DNA of 64,000 nt from NCBI RefSeq assembly GCF_051014445.1, contig NW_027488379.1, positions 3,224,001 through 3,288,000 of the forward strand. Reading direction: 5' to 3'. Every line of letters starts with the position of its first letter. Positions within the stretch are counted from its first letter, which is position 1. The notes beneath the pieces were generated by a model. It made no database searches and was not told the origin of the DNA. It saw nothing but the letters and a program-made list of their open reading frames with translations. The DNA is from Colletes latitarsis (lineage: Eukaryota; Arthropoda; Insecta; Hymenoptera; Colletidae). The position numbers and the translations under genes were made by a program. Shown in pieces: positions 15,433 through 30,553 of the stretch.

Positions 15433-18400
15433 ACTGGTTGCGATTAATATTTTAGAGGATAACGCTGGTTATGCCTGGGTTAGTTATGGTATTTGCAATC
15501 ATCTGGCTCATACTTTCGCGTTTTTCGCATACTTGTTGGCCAGATCCTGGGTTTTTTCTGTTTTGGATCCCGTAGTAATGAGAGTCCACACCGAAACAGT
15601 CAATTAAACTGGTTGCGATTAATATTTTAGAGGATAACGCCGGTTATGTCTGGGTTAGGTCTGATATTTGCCCTCATCTGGCACGTACTTTCGCATTATT
15701 CGCATACTTCTTGACCAGATCCTAGGCTTTTTCTGGTTTGGATCACGTAGTAATGTGGTACCACACTGTCAATAAAAGCTGGTTCCGATTAATAGTTTAG
15801 AGGATAACGCCGGTTATGGCTGGGTTAGGTCTGGTATTTGCCCTCATCTGGCTCGTACTTTCGCGTTTTTCGCACTGTTGTTGGTCAGATCCTGGGTTTT
15901 TTTCTGGTTTGGATCTCGTATTAAAGTGGTACCACACCGAAACAGTCAATTAAACCTGGTTGCGATTAATATTTTAGAGGATAACGCCGGTTATGTCTCG
16001 GTTAGGTCTGGGATTTGCCCTCATCTGCCTCTTACAATCGCACTTTTCGCATACTTGTTGGCCAGATCCTGGGCTTTTTCTGGTTTGGATCACGTAGTAA
16101 TGTGGTACCACACTGTCAATAAAAGCTGGTTCCGATTAATGGTTTAGAGGATAACGCCGGTTATGCCTGGGTTAGGTCTGGTATTTGCAATCACCCGGCT
16201 CATACATTCGCGTTTTTCGCATACTTGTTGGCCAGATCCTGGGCTTTTTCTGGTTTGGATCACGTCGTATTGTGGTACCACACCGAAACAGTCTATTAAA
16301 CCTGGTTGCGATTACTATTTTAGAGGATAACGCCGGTTATGTCTGGGTTAGGTCTGGTATTTGCCCTCATCTGGCACGTACTTTCGCATTATTCGCATAC
16401 TTGTTGGCCAGATCCTGGCCTTTTTCTGGTTTGGATCACGTAGTAACGCGGTACCACACCGAAACAGTCAATTAAACCTGGTTGCGATTACTATTTTGGA
16501 GGATAACGTCGGTTATGTCTGGGTTTGGGCTGGTATTTGCAATCATCTGACTCATACTTTCGCGTTTTTCGCATACTTGTTGGCCAGATCCTGGCTTTTT
16601 TCTGTTTTGGATCCCGTAGTAATGAGGTACCACACCGAAACAGTCAATTAAACCTGGTTGCGATTAATATTTTAGTGGATAACGCCGGTTACGTCTCGGT
16701 TAGGTCTGGCATTTGTCCTCATCTGGCACGTACTTTCGCGTTTTTCGCATACTTATTGGTCAGATCCTGGCCTTTTTCTGCTTTGGATCCCGTAGTAATG
16801 AGAGTCCACACCGAAACAGTCAATTAAACTGGTTGCGATTAATACTTTAGACGATAACGCCGGTTATGTCTGGGTTAGGTCTGGTATTTGCCCTCATCTG
16901 GCACGTACTTTCGCATAATTCGCATACTTGTTGGCCAGATCCTGCCCTTTTTCTGGCTTGGATCACGTAGTAACGCGGTACCATACCGAAACAGTCAATT
17001 AAACCTGGTTGCGATTACTATTTTGGAGGATAACGTCGGTTATGTCTGGGTTTGGTCTGGTATTTGCCCTCATCTGGCTCGTACTTTCGCGTTTCTCGCA
17101 TTGTTGTTTGTCAGATCCTGGGTTTTTTCTGGTTTGGATCCCGTAGTAATGTGGTACCACACCGAAACAGTCAATTAAACCTGGTTGCGATTAATATTTT
17201 AGAGGATAACGCCGGTTATGTCACGGTTAGGTCTGGCATTTGTCCTCATCTGGCTCATACTTTCGCGTTTATCGCACACTTGTTGGCCAGATCCAGGCCT
17301 TTTTCTGGTTTGGATCACGTAGTAATGTGGTACCACACTGGAACAGTCAATAGAAGCTGGTTTCGATTAGTATTTTAGAGGATAACGCTGGTTATGTCTG
17401 GGTCAGTTCTTGTATTTGCAATCATCTGGCTCATACATTCGCCTTTTTCGCATACTTGTTGGCCAGAACCTGGGCTTTTTCTGGTTTGGATGACGTAGTA
17501 ATGTGGTACCACACTGTCAATAAAAGCTGGTTCCGATTAATAGTTTAGAGGATAACGCCGGTTATGTCTGGGTTAGGTCTGGTATTTGCCCTCATCTGGC
17601 TCGTACTTTCGCATTTTTCGCATTGTTGTTGGCCAGAACCTGCCCTTTTTCAGGTTTGGATCACGTAGTAACGCGGCACCACACCGAAACAGTCAATTAA
17701 ACCTGGTTCGGATTAATATTTTAGAGGATACGCCGGTTATGCCTCGGTTAGGTCTGGGATTTGCCCTGATCTGGCTCGTACTTTCGCATTTTTCGCATCC
17801 TTGTTGGCCAGATCCTGGCCTTTTTCTGGATTGGATCACGTAGTAATGCGGTACCACACCGAAACAGTCAATTAAACTGGTTGCGATAAATATTTTAGAG
17901 GATAACGCCGGTTATGTCTCGGTTAGGTCTGGGATTTGCCCTCATCTGCCTCTTACAATCGCACTTTTCGCATACTTGTTGGCCAGATCCTGGGCTTTTT
18001 CTTGTTTGGATCACGTAGTAGTGTGGTACCACACTGTCAATAAAAGCTGGTTACGCTTAGTATTCTAGAGGATAACGCTGGTTATGCCTGGGTTAGTTCT
18101 GGTATTTGCAATCATCTGGCTCATACTTTCGCGTTTTCCGCATACTTGTTGGCCAGATCCTGGGTTTTTTCTGGTTTGCATCACGTAGTATTGTGGTACC
18201 ACACCAAACAGTCAATTGAACCTGGTTGCGATTAATATTTTAGAGGATAACGCCGGTTATGTCTGGGTCAGGTCTGGGATTTGTCCTCATCTGGCACGTA
18301 CTTTCGCATTATTCGCATACTAGTTGGCCAGATCCTGGCCTTTTTCTGGTTTGGATCACGTAGTAACGCGGTACCACACCGGAACAGTCAATTAAACCTG

Positions 18401-19012
18401 GTTGCGATTACTATTTTGGAGGATAACGCCGGTTATGTCACGGTTAGGTCTGGCATTTGTCCTCATCTGGCTCATACTTTCGCGTTTTTCGCATACTTGT
18501 TGGCCAGATCCTGGGTTTTTTCTGTTTTGGATCACGTAGTAACGCGGTACCACACCGAAACAGTCAATTAAACCTGGTTGCGATTACTATTTTGGAGGAT
18601 AACGTCTGTTATGTCTCGGTTAGGTCTGGGATTTGCCCTCATCTGGCTCGTACTTTCGCATTTTTCGCATACTTGTTGGCCAGATCCTGGCCTTTTTCTG
18701 GATTGGAACACGTAGTAATGCGGTACCACACCGAAACAGTCAATTAAACTGGTTGCGATAAATATTTTAGAGGATAACGCCGGTTATGTCTGGGTTAGGT
18801 CTGGTATTTGCCCTCATCTGGCTCGTATTTTCGCGCCTTTCGCATACTTGTTGGCCAGATCCTGGCCTTTTTCTGGTTTGGATCCCGTAGTAATGATAGT
18901 CCACACGGAAACAGTCAATTAAACTGGTTGCGATTAATATTTTAGAGGATAACGGCGGTTATGTCTGGGTTAGGCCTGGTATTTGCCCTCATCTGGCACG
19001 TACTTTCGCATT
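15433..19012 (+). repeat. HOR block recurring at offset ~6,464 bp, copy 2
   Basis: Partner of 8,971-12,548. The intervening 12.5-15.4 kb has different monomer order, so the two copies are not adjacent or the period is longer than the conserved part. Ends are approximate. Confidence 0.8.
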
Positions 19013-21469
19013 ATTCGCATACTTGTTGGCCAGATACTGGCCTTTTTCTGGATGGGATCACGTAGTAACGCGGTACCACACCGAAACAGTCAATTAAACC
19101 TGGTTGCGATTACTATTTTGTAGGATACCGTCGGTTATGTCTGGGTTTGGTCTGGTATTTGCAATCATCTGGCTCATACTTTCGCGTTTTTCGCATACTT
19201 GTTGGCCAGATCCTGGGTTTTTTCTGTTTTGGATCCCGTAGTAATGAGGTACCACACCGAAACAGTCAATTAAACCTGGTTGCGATTACTATTTTGGAGG
19301 ATAACGCCGGTTATGTCTCCGGTAGGTCTGGGATTTGTCCACATCTGGCTCGTACTTTCGCGTCTTTCGCATACTTGTTGGCCAGATCCTGGCCTTTTTC
19401 TGCTTTGGATCCCGTAGTAATGAGAGTCCACACCGAAACAGTCAATTAAACTGGTTGCGATTAATATTTTAGAGAATAACGCCGGTTATGTCTGGGTTAG
19501 GTCTGGGATTTGCCCTCATCTGCCTCTTACAATCGCACTTTTGGCATACTTGTTGGCCAGATCCTGGGCTTTTTCTTGTTCGGATCACGTAGTAGTGTGG
19601 TACCACACTGTCAATAAAAGCTGGTTCCGCTTAGTATTTTAGAGGATAACGCTGGTTATGCCTGGGTTAGTTCTGGTATTTGCAATCATCTGGCTCATAC
19701 TTTCGCGTTTTTCGCATACTTGTTGTCCAGATCCTGGGTTTTTTCTGTTTTGGATCCCGTAGTAATGAGAGTCCACACCGAAACAGTCAATAAAAGCTGG
19801 TTCCGCTTAGTATTTTAGAGGATAACGCTGGTTATGCCTGGGTTAGTTCTGGTATTTGCAATCATCTGGCTCATACTTTCGCGTTTTTCGCATACTTGTT
19901 GGCCAGATCCTGGGTTTTTTCTGTTTTGGATCCCGTAGTAATGAGAGTCCACACCGAAACAGTCAATTAAACTGGTTGCGATTAATATTTTAGAGAATAA
20001 CGCCGGTTATGTCTGGGTTAGGTCTGGTATTTGCCCTCATATGGCACGTACTTTCGCATTATTCGCATACTTGTTGACCAGATCCTAGACTTTTTCTGGT
20101 TTGGATCACGTAGTAATGTGGTACCGCACTGTCAATAGAAGCTGGTTCCGATTAATAGTTTAGAGGATAACGCCGGTTATGTCTGGTTTAGGTCTGGTAT
20201 TTGCCCTCATCTGGCACGTACTTTCGCATTATTCGCATACTTGTTGGCCAGATCCTGGCCTTTTTCTGGTTTGGATCACGTAGTAACGCGGTACCACACC
20301 GAAACAGACAATTAAACCTGGTTGCGATTACTATTTTGGAGGATAACTTCGGTTATGTCTGGGTTTGGTCTGGTATTAGCAATCATCTGGCTCATACTTT
20401 CGCGTTTTTCGCATATTTGTTGGCCAGATCCTGGGTTTTTTCTGTTTTGGATCCCGTAGTAATGAGGTACCACACCGAAACAGTCAATTAAACCTGGTTG
20501 CTATTACTATTTTGGAGGATAACGCCGATTATGTCTCGGGTAGGTCTGGGATTTGTCCTCATCTGGCTCGTACTTTCGCGTTTTTCGCATACTTGTTGGC
20601 CAGTTCCTGGCCTTTTTCTGGTTTGGATCCCGTAGTAATGTGGTTCCACACCGAAGCAGTCAATTAAACCTGGCTGCGATTAATATTTTAGAGGATAACG
20701 CCGGTTATGTCTCGGTTAGGTCTGGCATTTGTCCTCATCTGGCTCGTACTTTCGCGTTTTTCGCATACTTCTGGGCCAGATCCTGGCCTTTTTCTGGTTT
20801 GGATCACGTAGTAACGCGGTACCACACCGAAACAGTCAATTAAACATGGTTGCGATTACTATTTTGGAGGATAACGTCGGTTATGTCTGGGTTTGGTCTG
20901 GTATTAGCAATCATCTGGCTCATACTTTCGCGTTTTTCGCATACTTGTTGGCCAGATCCTGGGCTTTTTCTGGTTTGGATCACGTAGTAATGTGGTACCA
21001 CACCGAAACAGTCAATTAAACCTGGTTGCGATTAATATTTTAGAGGATAACGCCGGTTATGTCTCGATTAGGTCTGGTATTTGCCCTCATCTGGCACGTA
21101 CTTTCGCATTATTCGCATACTTGTTGGCCAGATCCTGGCCTTTTTCTGGTTTGGATCACGTAGTAACGCGGTACCACACCGAAACAGTCAATTAAACATG
21201 GTTGCGATTACTATTTTGGAGGATAACGTCGGTTATGTCTGGGTTTGGTCTGGTATTTGCAATCATCTGGCTCATACTTTCGCGTTTTTCGCATACTTCT
21301 TGGCCAGATCCTGGGTTTTTTTCTGTTTTGGATCCCGTAGTAATGAGGTACCACACCGAAACAGTCAATTAAACCTGGTTGCGATTACTATTTTGGAGGA
21401 TAACGTCTGTTATGTTTCGGTTAGGTCTGGGATTTGCCCTCATCTGGCTCGTACTTTCGCATTTTTCGC

Positions 21470-22790
21470 ATACTTGTTGGCCAGATCCTGGCCTTTTTCT
21501 GGATTGGAACACGTAGTAATGCGGTACTACACCGAAACAGTCAATTAAACTGGTTGCGATAAATATTTTAGACGATAACGCCGGTTATGTCTGGGTTAGG
21601 TCTGGTATTTGCCCTCATCTGGCTCGTATTTTCGCGTTTTTCGCATTCTTGTTGGCCAGATACTGGCCTTTTTCTGGTTTGGATCCCGTAGTAATGATAG
21701 TCCACACGGAAACAGTCAATTAAACTGGTTGCGATTAATATTTTAGAGGATAACGCCGGTTATGTCTGGGTTAGGTCTGGTATTTGCCCTCATCTGGCAC
21801 GTACTTTCGCATTATTCGCATACTTGTTGGCCAGATCCTGGCCTTTTTCTGGTTTGGATCACGTAGTAACGCGGTACCACACCGAAACAGTCAATTAAAC
21901 CTGGTTGCGATTACTATTTTGGAGGATAACTTCGGTTATGTCTGGGTTTCGTCTGGTATTTGCAATCATCTGGCTCATACTTTCGCGTTTTTCGCATATT
22001 TGTTGGCCAGATCCTGGGTTTTTTCTGTTTTGGATCCCGTAGTAATGAGGTACCACACCGAAACAGTCAATTAAACCTGGTTGCGATTACTATTTTGGAG
22101 GATAACGCCGGTTATGTCGCGGGTAGGTCTGGGATTTGTCCACATCTGGCTCGTACTTTCGCGTTTTTCGCATACTTGTTGGCCAGTTCCTGGCCTTTTT
22201 CTGGTTTGGATCCCGTAGTAATGTGGTTCCACACCGAAACAGTCAATTAAACCTGGCTGCGATTAATATTTTAGAGGATAACGCCGGTTATGTCTCGGTT
22301 AGGTCTGGCATTTGTCCTCATCTGGCTCGTACTTTCGCGTTTTTCGCATACTTCCTGGCCAGATCCTGGCCTTTTTCTGCTTTGGATCCCGTAGTAATAA
22401 GAGTCCACACCGAAACAGTCAATTAAACTGGTTGCGATTAATATTTTAGAGGATAACGCCGGTTATGTCTGGGTTAGGTCTGGGATTTGCAATCATCTGG
22501 CTCATACATTCGCGTTTTTCGCATACTTGTTGGCCAGATCCTGGGCTTTTTCTGGTTTGGATCACGTAGTAATGTGGTACCACACCGAAACAGTCAATTA
22601 AACCTGGTTGCGATTAATATTTTAGAGGATAACGCCGGTTATGTCTCGGTTAGGTCTGGTATTTGCCCTCATCTGGCACGTACTTTCGCATTATTCGCAT
22701 ACTTGTTGGCCAGATCCTGGCCTTTTTCTGGTTTGGATCACGTAGTAACGCGGTACCACACCGAAACAGTCAATTAAACATGGTTGCGAT
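21470..22790 (+). repeat. HOR block repeated at offset 2,268 bp
   Basis: About 1.3 kb, 7-8 monomers, matching about 23,738-25,058, including the CTGGCTGCG monomer and the TTGGCCAGTTCCTGG variant. The next block, from 24,931, also resembles 21,081 onward at offset about 3,850, so the region is a mosaic. Ends are approximate. Confidence 0.7.
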
Positions 22791-25489
22791 TAATATTTTA
22801 GAGGATAACGCCGGTTATGTCTGGGTTAGGTCTGGGATTTGCAATCATCTGGCTCATACATTCGCGTTTTTCGCATACTTGTTGGCCAGATCCTGGCCTT
22901 TTTCTGGATTGGATCACGTAGTAATGCGGTACCACACCGAAACAATCAATTAAACTGGTTGCGATAAATATTTTAGAGGATAACGCCGGTTATGTCTCGG
23001 TTAGGTCTGGGATTTGCCCTCATCTGCCTCTTACAATCGCACTTTTGGCATACTTGTTGGCCAGATCCTGGGCTTTTTCTTGTTCGGATCACGTAGTAGT
23101 GTGGTACCACCCTGTCAATAAAAGCTGGTTCCGCTTAGTATTTTAGAGGATAACGCTGGTTATGCCTGGGTTAGTTCTGGTATTTGCAATCATCTGGCTC
23201 ATACTTTCGCGTTTTTCGCATACTTGTTGGCCAGATCCTGGGTTTTTTCTTTTTTGGATCCCGTAGTAATGAGAGTCCACACCGAAACAGTCAATTAAAC
23301 TGGTTGCGATTAATATTTTAGAGGACAACGCCGGTTATGTCTGGGTTAGGTCTGGTATTTGCCCTCATCTGGCAACTTTCGCATTATTCGCATACTTGTT
23401 GACCAGATCCTAGGCTTTTTCTGGTTTGGATCACGCAGTAATGTGGTACCGCACTGTCAATAAAAGCTGGTTCCGATTAATAGTTTAGAGGATAACGCCG
23501 GTTATGTCTGGGTTAGGTCTGGTATTTGCCCTCATCTGGCACGTACTTTCGCCTTATTCGCATACTTGTTGGCCAGATCCTGGCCTTTTTCTGGTTTGGA
23601 TCACGTAGTAACGCGGTACCACACCGAAACAGTCAATTAAACCTGGTTGCGATTACTATTTTGGAGGATAACTTCGGTTATGTCTGGGTTTGGTCTGGTA
23701 TTTGCAATCATCTGGCTCATACTTTCGCATTATTCGCATACTTGTTGGCCAGATCCTGGCCTTTTTCTGGTTTGGATCACGTAGTAATGCGGTACCACAC
23801 CGAAACAGTCACTTAAACTGGTTGCGATAAATATTTTAGACGATATCGCCGGTTATGTCTGGGTTAGGTCTGGTATTTGCCCTCATCTGGCTCGTATTTT
23901 CGCGTTTTTCGCATACTTGTTGGCCAGATCCTGGCCTTTTTCTGGTTTGTATCCCGTAGTAATGATAGTCCACACGGAAACAGTCAATTAAGCTGGTTGC
24001 GATTAATATTTTAGAGGATAACGCCGGTTATGTCTGGGTTAGGTCTGGTATTTGCCCTCATCTGGCACGTACTTTCGCATTATTCGCATACTTGTTGGCC
24101 AGATCCTGGCCTTTTTCTGGTTTGGATCACGTAGTAACGCGGTACCACACCGAAACAGTCAATTAAACCTGGTTGCAATTACTATTTTGGAGGATAACTT
24201 CGGTTATGTCTGGGTTTGGTCTGGTATTTGCAATCATCTGGCTCATACTTTCGCGTTTTTCGCATATTTGTTGGCCAGATCCTGGGTTTTCTCTGTTTTG
24301 GATCCCGTAGTAATGAGGTACCACACCGAAACAGTCAATTAAACCTGGTTGCGATTACTATTTTGGAGGATAACGCCGGTTATGTCTCGGGTAGGTCTGG
24401 GATTTGTCCTCATCTGGCTCGTACTTTCGCGTTTTTCGCATACTTGTTGGCCAGTTCATGGCCTTTTTCTGGTTTGGATCCCGTAGTAATGTGGTTCCAC
24501 ACCGAAACAGTCAATTAAACCTGGCTGCGATTAATATTTTAGAGGATAACGCCGGTTATGTCTCGGTTAGGTCTGGCATTTGTCCTCATCTGGCTCGTAC
24601 TTTCGCGTTTTTCGCATACTTCTTGGCCAGATCCTGGCCTTTTTCTGCTTTGGATCCCGTAGTAATGAGAGTCCACACCGAAACAGTCAATTAAACTGGT
24701 TGCGATTAATATTTTAGAGGATAACGCCGGTTATGTCTGGGTTAGGTCTGGGATTTGCAATCATCTGGCTCATACATTCGCGTTTTTCGCATACTTGTTG
24801 GCCAGATCCTGGGCTTTTTCTGGTTTGGATCACGTAGTAATGTGGTACCACACCGAAACAGTCAATTAAACCTGGTTGCGATTAATATTTTAGAGGATAA
24901 CGCCGGTTATGTCTCGGTTAGGTCTGGTATTTGCCCTCATCTGGCACGTACTTTCGCATTATTCGCATACTTGTTGGCCAGATCCTGGCCTTTTTCTGGT
25001 TTGGATCACGTAGTAACGCGGTACCACACCGAAACAGTCAATTAAACATGGTTGCGATTACTATTTTGGAGGATAACGTCGGTTATGTCTGGGTTTGGTC
25101 TGGTATTTGCAATCATCTGGCTCATACTTTCGCGTTTTTCGCATACTTCTTGGCCAGATCCTGGGTTTTTTCTGTTTGGGATCCCGTAGTAATGAGGTAC
25201 CACACCGAAACAGTCAATTAAACCTGGTTGCGATTACTATTTTGGAGGATAACGTCTGTTATGTTTCGGTTAGGTCTGGCATTTGTCCTCATCTGGCTCG
25301 TACTTTCGCGTTTTTCGCATACTTCTTGGCCAGATCCTGGCCTTTTTCTGGATTGGAACACGTAGTAATGCGGTACCACACCGAAACAGTCAATTAAACT
25401 GGTTGCGATAAATATTTTAGACGATAACGCCGGTTATGTCTGGGTTAGGTCTGGTATTTGCCCTCATCTGGCTCGTATTTTCGCGTTTT

Positions 25490-26497
25490 TCGCATACTTG
25501 TTGGCCAGATCCTGGCCTTTTTCTGGTTTGGATCCCGTAGTAATGATAGTCCACACGGAAACAGTCAATTAAACTTATTGCGATTAATATTTTAGAGGAT
25601 AGCGCCGGTTATGTCTGGGTTAGGTCTGGTATTTGCCCTCATCTGGCACGTACTTTCGCATTATTCGCATACTTGTTGGCCAGATCCTGGCCTTTTTCTG
25701 GTTGGGATCACGTAGTAACGCGGTACCACACCGAAACAGGCAATTAAACCTGGTTGCGATTACTATTTTGGAGGATAACGTCGGTTATGTCTGGGTTTGG
25801 TCTGGTATTCGCAATCATCTGGCTCATACTTTCGCGTTTTTCGCATACTTGTTGGCCAGATCCTGGGTTTTTTCTGTTTTGGATCCCGTAGTAATGAGGC
25901 ACCACACCGAAACAGTCAATTAAACCTGGTTGCGATTACTATTTTGGAGGATAACGCCGGTTATGTCTCGAGTAGGTCTGGGATTTGTCCTCATCTGGCT
26001 CGTACTTTCGCGTTTTTTGCATACTTGTTGGCCAGATCCTGGCCTTTTTCTGGTTGGGATCACGTAGTAACGCGGTACCACACCGAAACAGGCAATTAAA
26101 CCTGGTTGCGATTACTATTTTGGAGGATAACGTCGGTTATGTCTGGGTTTGGTCTGGTATTCGCAATCATCTGGCTCATACTTTCGCACTTTTCGCATAC
26201 TTGTTGGCCAGATCCTGGGCTTTTTCTGTTTTGGATCCCGTAGTAATGAGAGTCCACGCCGAAACAATCAATTAAACCTGGTTGCGATTACTATTTTGGA
26301 GGATAACGCCGGTTATGTCTCGGGTAGGTCTGGTATTTGCCCTCATCTGGCTCGTATTTTCGCGTTTTTCGCATACTTGTTGGCCAGATCCTGGCCTTTT
26401 TCTGGTTTGGATCCCGTAGTAATGATAGTCCACACGGAAACAGTCAATTAAACTGGTTGCGATTAATATTTTAGAGGATAACGCCGGTTATGTCTGG
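25490..26497 (+). repeat. HOR block repeated at offset 5,615 bp, copy 1
   Basis: About six monomers with identical diagnostic variants in 31,105-32,112. These are the AAACTTATTGCG monomer with GGATAGCGCC, GGTTGGGATCACG, GAAACAGGCAATT, TCTCGAGTAGG and CGTTTTTTGCATAC. The AAACTTATTGCG monomer is present once more near 31,015, showing an extra local two-monomer step beside copy 2. Confidence 0.85.
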
Positions 26498-28789
26498 GCT
26501 AGGTCTGGTATTTGCCCCCATCTGGCACGTACTTTCGCATTATTCGCATACTTGTTGGCCAGATCCTGGCCTTTTTCTGGTTGGGATCACGTAGTACCGC
26601 GGTACCACACCGGAACAGTCTATTAAGCCTGGTTGCGATTACTATTTTGGAGGATAACGTCGGTTATGACTGGGTTTGGTCTGGTATTTGCAATCATCTG
26701 GCTCATACTTTCGCGTTTTTCGCATACGTGTTGGCCAGATCCTGGGTTTTTTCTGTTTTTGATCCCGTAGTAATGAGGTACCACACCGAAACAGTCAATT
26801 AAACCTGGTTGCGATTACTATTTTGGAGGATAACGCCGGTTATGCCTCGGTTAGGTCTGGCATTTATCCTCATCTGGCTCGTACTTTCGCGTTTTTCGCA
26901 TACTTGATGGCCAGATCCTGGCCTTCTTCTGGTTTGGATCACGTAGTAACGCGGTACCACACCGAAACAGTCAATTAAACCTGGTTGCGATTACTATTTT
27001 GGGAGATAACGTCGGTTATGTCTGGGTTTGGTCTGGTATTTGGAATCATCTGGCTCATACTTTAGCGTTTTTCGCATACTTGTTAGCCAGATCCTGGGTT
27101 TTTTCTGTTTTGGATCTCGTAGTAATGAGAGTCCACACCGAAACAGTCAATTAAACCTGGTTGCGATTACTATTTTGGAGGATAACGTTGGTTATGTCTG
27201 GGTTTGGTCTGGTATTTGCAATCATCTGGCTCATACTTTCGCGTTTTTCGCATACTTGTTGGCCAGATCCTGGGTTTTTTCTGTTTTGGATCCCGTAGTA
27301 ATGAGGTACCACGTCGAAACAGTCAATTAAACCTGGCTGCGATTAATATTTTAGAGGATAACGCCGGTTATGTCTCGGTTAGGTCTGGCATTTGTCCTCA
27401 TCTGGCTCGCACTTTCGCGTTTTTCGCATACTTCTTGGCCAGATCCTGGCCTTTTTCTGGTTTGGATCAGGTAGTAACGCGGTACCACACCGAAACAGTC
27501 AATTAAACCTGGTTGCGATTACTATTTTGGAGGATAACGTCTGTTATGTCTCGGTTAGGTCTGGGATTTGCCCTCATCTGACTCGTACTTTCGCATTTTT
27601 CGCATACTTGTTGACCAGATCCTGGCCTTTATCTGGATTGGAACACGTAGTAATGCGGTACCACACCGAAACAGTCAATTAAACTGGTTGCGATAAATAT
27701 TTTAGAGGATAACGCCGGTTATGTCTCGGTTAGGTCTGGGATTTGCCCTCATCTGCCACGTACTTTCGCATTATTCGCATACTTGTTGGCTAGATCCTGG
27801 CCTTTTTCTGGTTTGGATCACGTAGTAACGCGGTACCACACCGAAACAGTCAATTAAACCTGGTTCGGATTAATATTTTAGAGGATAACGCCGGTTATGT
27901 CTCGGTTAGGTCTGGGATTTGTCCTCATCTGGCTCGTACTTTCGGGTTTTTCGCATACTTGTTGGCCAGATCCAGGGTTTTTTCTGTTTTGGATCCCGTA
28001 TGAATGAGGTTCCACACCGAAACAGTCAATTGAACTGGTTGCGATTAATATTTTAGAGGATAACGCCGGTTATGTCTCGGGTAGATCTGGGATTTGTCCT
28101 CATCTGGCTCGTACTTTCGCGTTTATCGCATACTTGTTGGCCAGATCCTGGCCTTTTTCTGGTTTGGATCACGTAGTAATGTGGTACCACACTGAAACAG
28201 TCAATAGAAGCTGGTTCCGATTAGTATTTTAGAGGATAACGCTGGTTATGTCTCGGGTAGGTCTGGGATTTGTCCTCATCTGGCTCGTACTTTCGCGTTT
28301 TTCGCATACTTGTTGGCCAGATCCTGGCCTTTTTCTGGTTTGGATCACGTAGTAATGTGGTACCACACTGAAACAGTCAATAGAAGCTGGTTCCGATTAG
28401 TATTTTAGAGGATAACGCTGATTATGTCTGGATTAGTTCTGGTATTTGCAATCAACTGGCTCATACATTCGCGTTTTTCGCATACTTGTTGGCCAGATCC
28501 TGGGCTTTTTCTGGTTTGGATCACGTAGTATTGTGGTACTACACCGAAACAGTCAATTAAACCTGGTTGCGATTACTATTTTGGAGGATAACGCCGGTTA
28601 TGTCTCGGGTAGGTCTGGGATTTGTCCTCATCTGGCTCGTACTTTCGCGATTTCGCATACTTGTTGGCCAGTTCCTGGCCTTTTTCTGGTTTGGACCCCG
28701 TAGTAATGTGGTACCACACCGAAACAGTCAATTAAACCTGGTTGCGATTAATATTTTAGAGGATAACGCCGGTTATGTCTGGGTTAGGT

Positions 28790-30553
28790 CTGGTATTTGT
28801 CCTCACATGGCTCGTACTTTCGCGTTTTTCGCATACTTGTTGGCCAGATCCTGGGCTTTTTCTGGGTTGGATCACATAGTAATGTGGTACCACACTGTCA
28901 ATAAAAGCTGGTTGCGATTAATATTTTAGAGGATAACGCCGGTTATATCTCGGTTAGGTCTGGCATTTGTCCTCATCTGGCTCGTCCTTTCGCGTTTTTC
29001 GCATACAAGTTGGTCAGATCCTGGGTTTTTTCTGTTTTGGATCCCGTAGTAATGAGGTTCCACACCGAAAGGGTCAATTAAACTGGTTGCGATTAATATT
29101 TTAGAGGATAACGCCGGTTATGTCTCGGGTAGGTCTGGGATTTGTCCTCATCTGGCTCGTGCTTTCGCGTTTATCGCATACTTGTCGGCCAGATCCTGGC
29201 CTTTTTCTGGTTTGGATCACGTAGTAATGTGGTACCACACTGAAACAGTCAATAGAAGCTGGTTCCGATTAGTATTTTAGAGGATAACGCTGGTTATGTC
29301 TGGATTAGTTCTGGTATTTGCAATCAACTGGCTCATACATTCGCGTTTTTCGCATACTTGTTGGCCAGATCCTGGGCTTTTTCTGGTTTGGATCACGTAG
29401 TATTGTGGTACCACACCGAAACAGTCAATTAAACCTGGTTGCGATTAATATTTTAGAGGATAACGCCGGTTATGTCTGGGTTAGGTCTGGTATTTGCCCT
29501 CATCTGGCACGTACTTTCGCATTATTCGTATACTTGTTGGCCAGATCCTGGGCTTTCTCTGGTTTGGATCACGTAGTAACGCGGTACCACACCGAGACAG
29601 GCAATTAAACCCGGTTGCGATTACTATTTTGGAGGATAACGCCGGTTATGTCTGTGTTTGGTCTGGTATTTGCAATCATCTGGCACATACTCTTGCGTTT
29701 TTCGCATAATTGTTGGCCAGATCCTGGGTTTTTTCTGTTTTGGATCCCGTAGTAATGAGGTTCCACACCGAAACAGTCAATTAAACTGGTTGCGATTAAT
29801 ATTTTAGAGAATAACGCCGGTTATGTCTCGGGTAGGTCTGGGATTTGTCCTCATCTGGCTCGTACTTTCGCGTTTTTCGCATACTTGGTGGCCAGATCCT
29901 GGGCTTTTTCTGGGTAGGTTCACGTAGTAATGAGGTTCCACACCGAAACAGTCAATTAAACTGGTTGCGATTAATATTTTAGAGAATAACGCCGGTTATG
30001 TCTCGGGTAGGCCTGGGATTTGTCCTCATCTGGCTCGTACTTTCGCGTTTTTCGCATACTTGTTGGCCAGATCCTGGCCTTTTTCTGGTTTGGATCCCGT
30101 AGTAATGTGGTTCCACACCGAAACATTCAATTAAACCTGGTTGCGATTAATATTTTAGAGGATAACGCCGGTTATGTCTCGGTTAGGTCTGGCATTTGTC
30201 CTCATCTGGCTCGTACTTTCGCGTTTTTCGCATACTTGTGGGCCAGATCCTGACCTTTTTCTGCTTTGGATCCCGCAGTAATGCGAGTCCACACCGAAAC
30301 AGTCAATTAAACTGGTTGCGATTAATATTTTAGAGGATAATGCCGGTTATGTCTGGGTTAGGTCTGGTATTTGCCCTCACCCGGCACGTACTTTCGCATT
30401 ATTCGCATACTTGTTGGCTAGATCCTGGCCTTTTTCTGGTTTGGATCACGTAGTAACGCGGTACCACACCGAAACAGTTAATTAAACCTGGTTGCGATTA
30501 CTATTTTGGAGGATAACGTCGGTTATGTCTGGGTTTGGTCTGGTATTTGCAAT
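28790..30553 (+). repeat. HOR block repeated at offset 9,461 bp
   Basis: About ten monomers matching 38,251-40,014, with shared markers CTCACATGGCTCG, TACAAGTTGGTC, ACCGAGACAGGC, TCTTGCGTTTTTCGC and the GAAACATTCAATT monomer. An overlapping part (about 29,690-30,955) also matches 34,774-36,039 at offset 5,084, so three copies of this sub-block exist on the left arm. Confidence 0.8.
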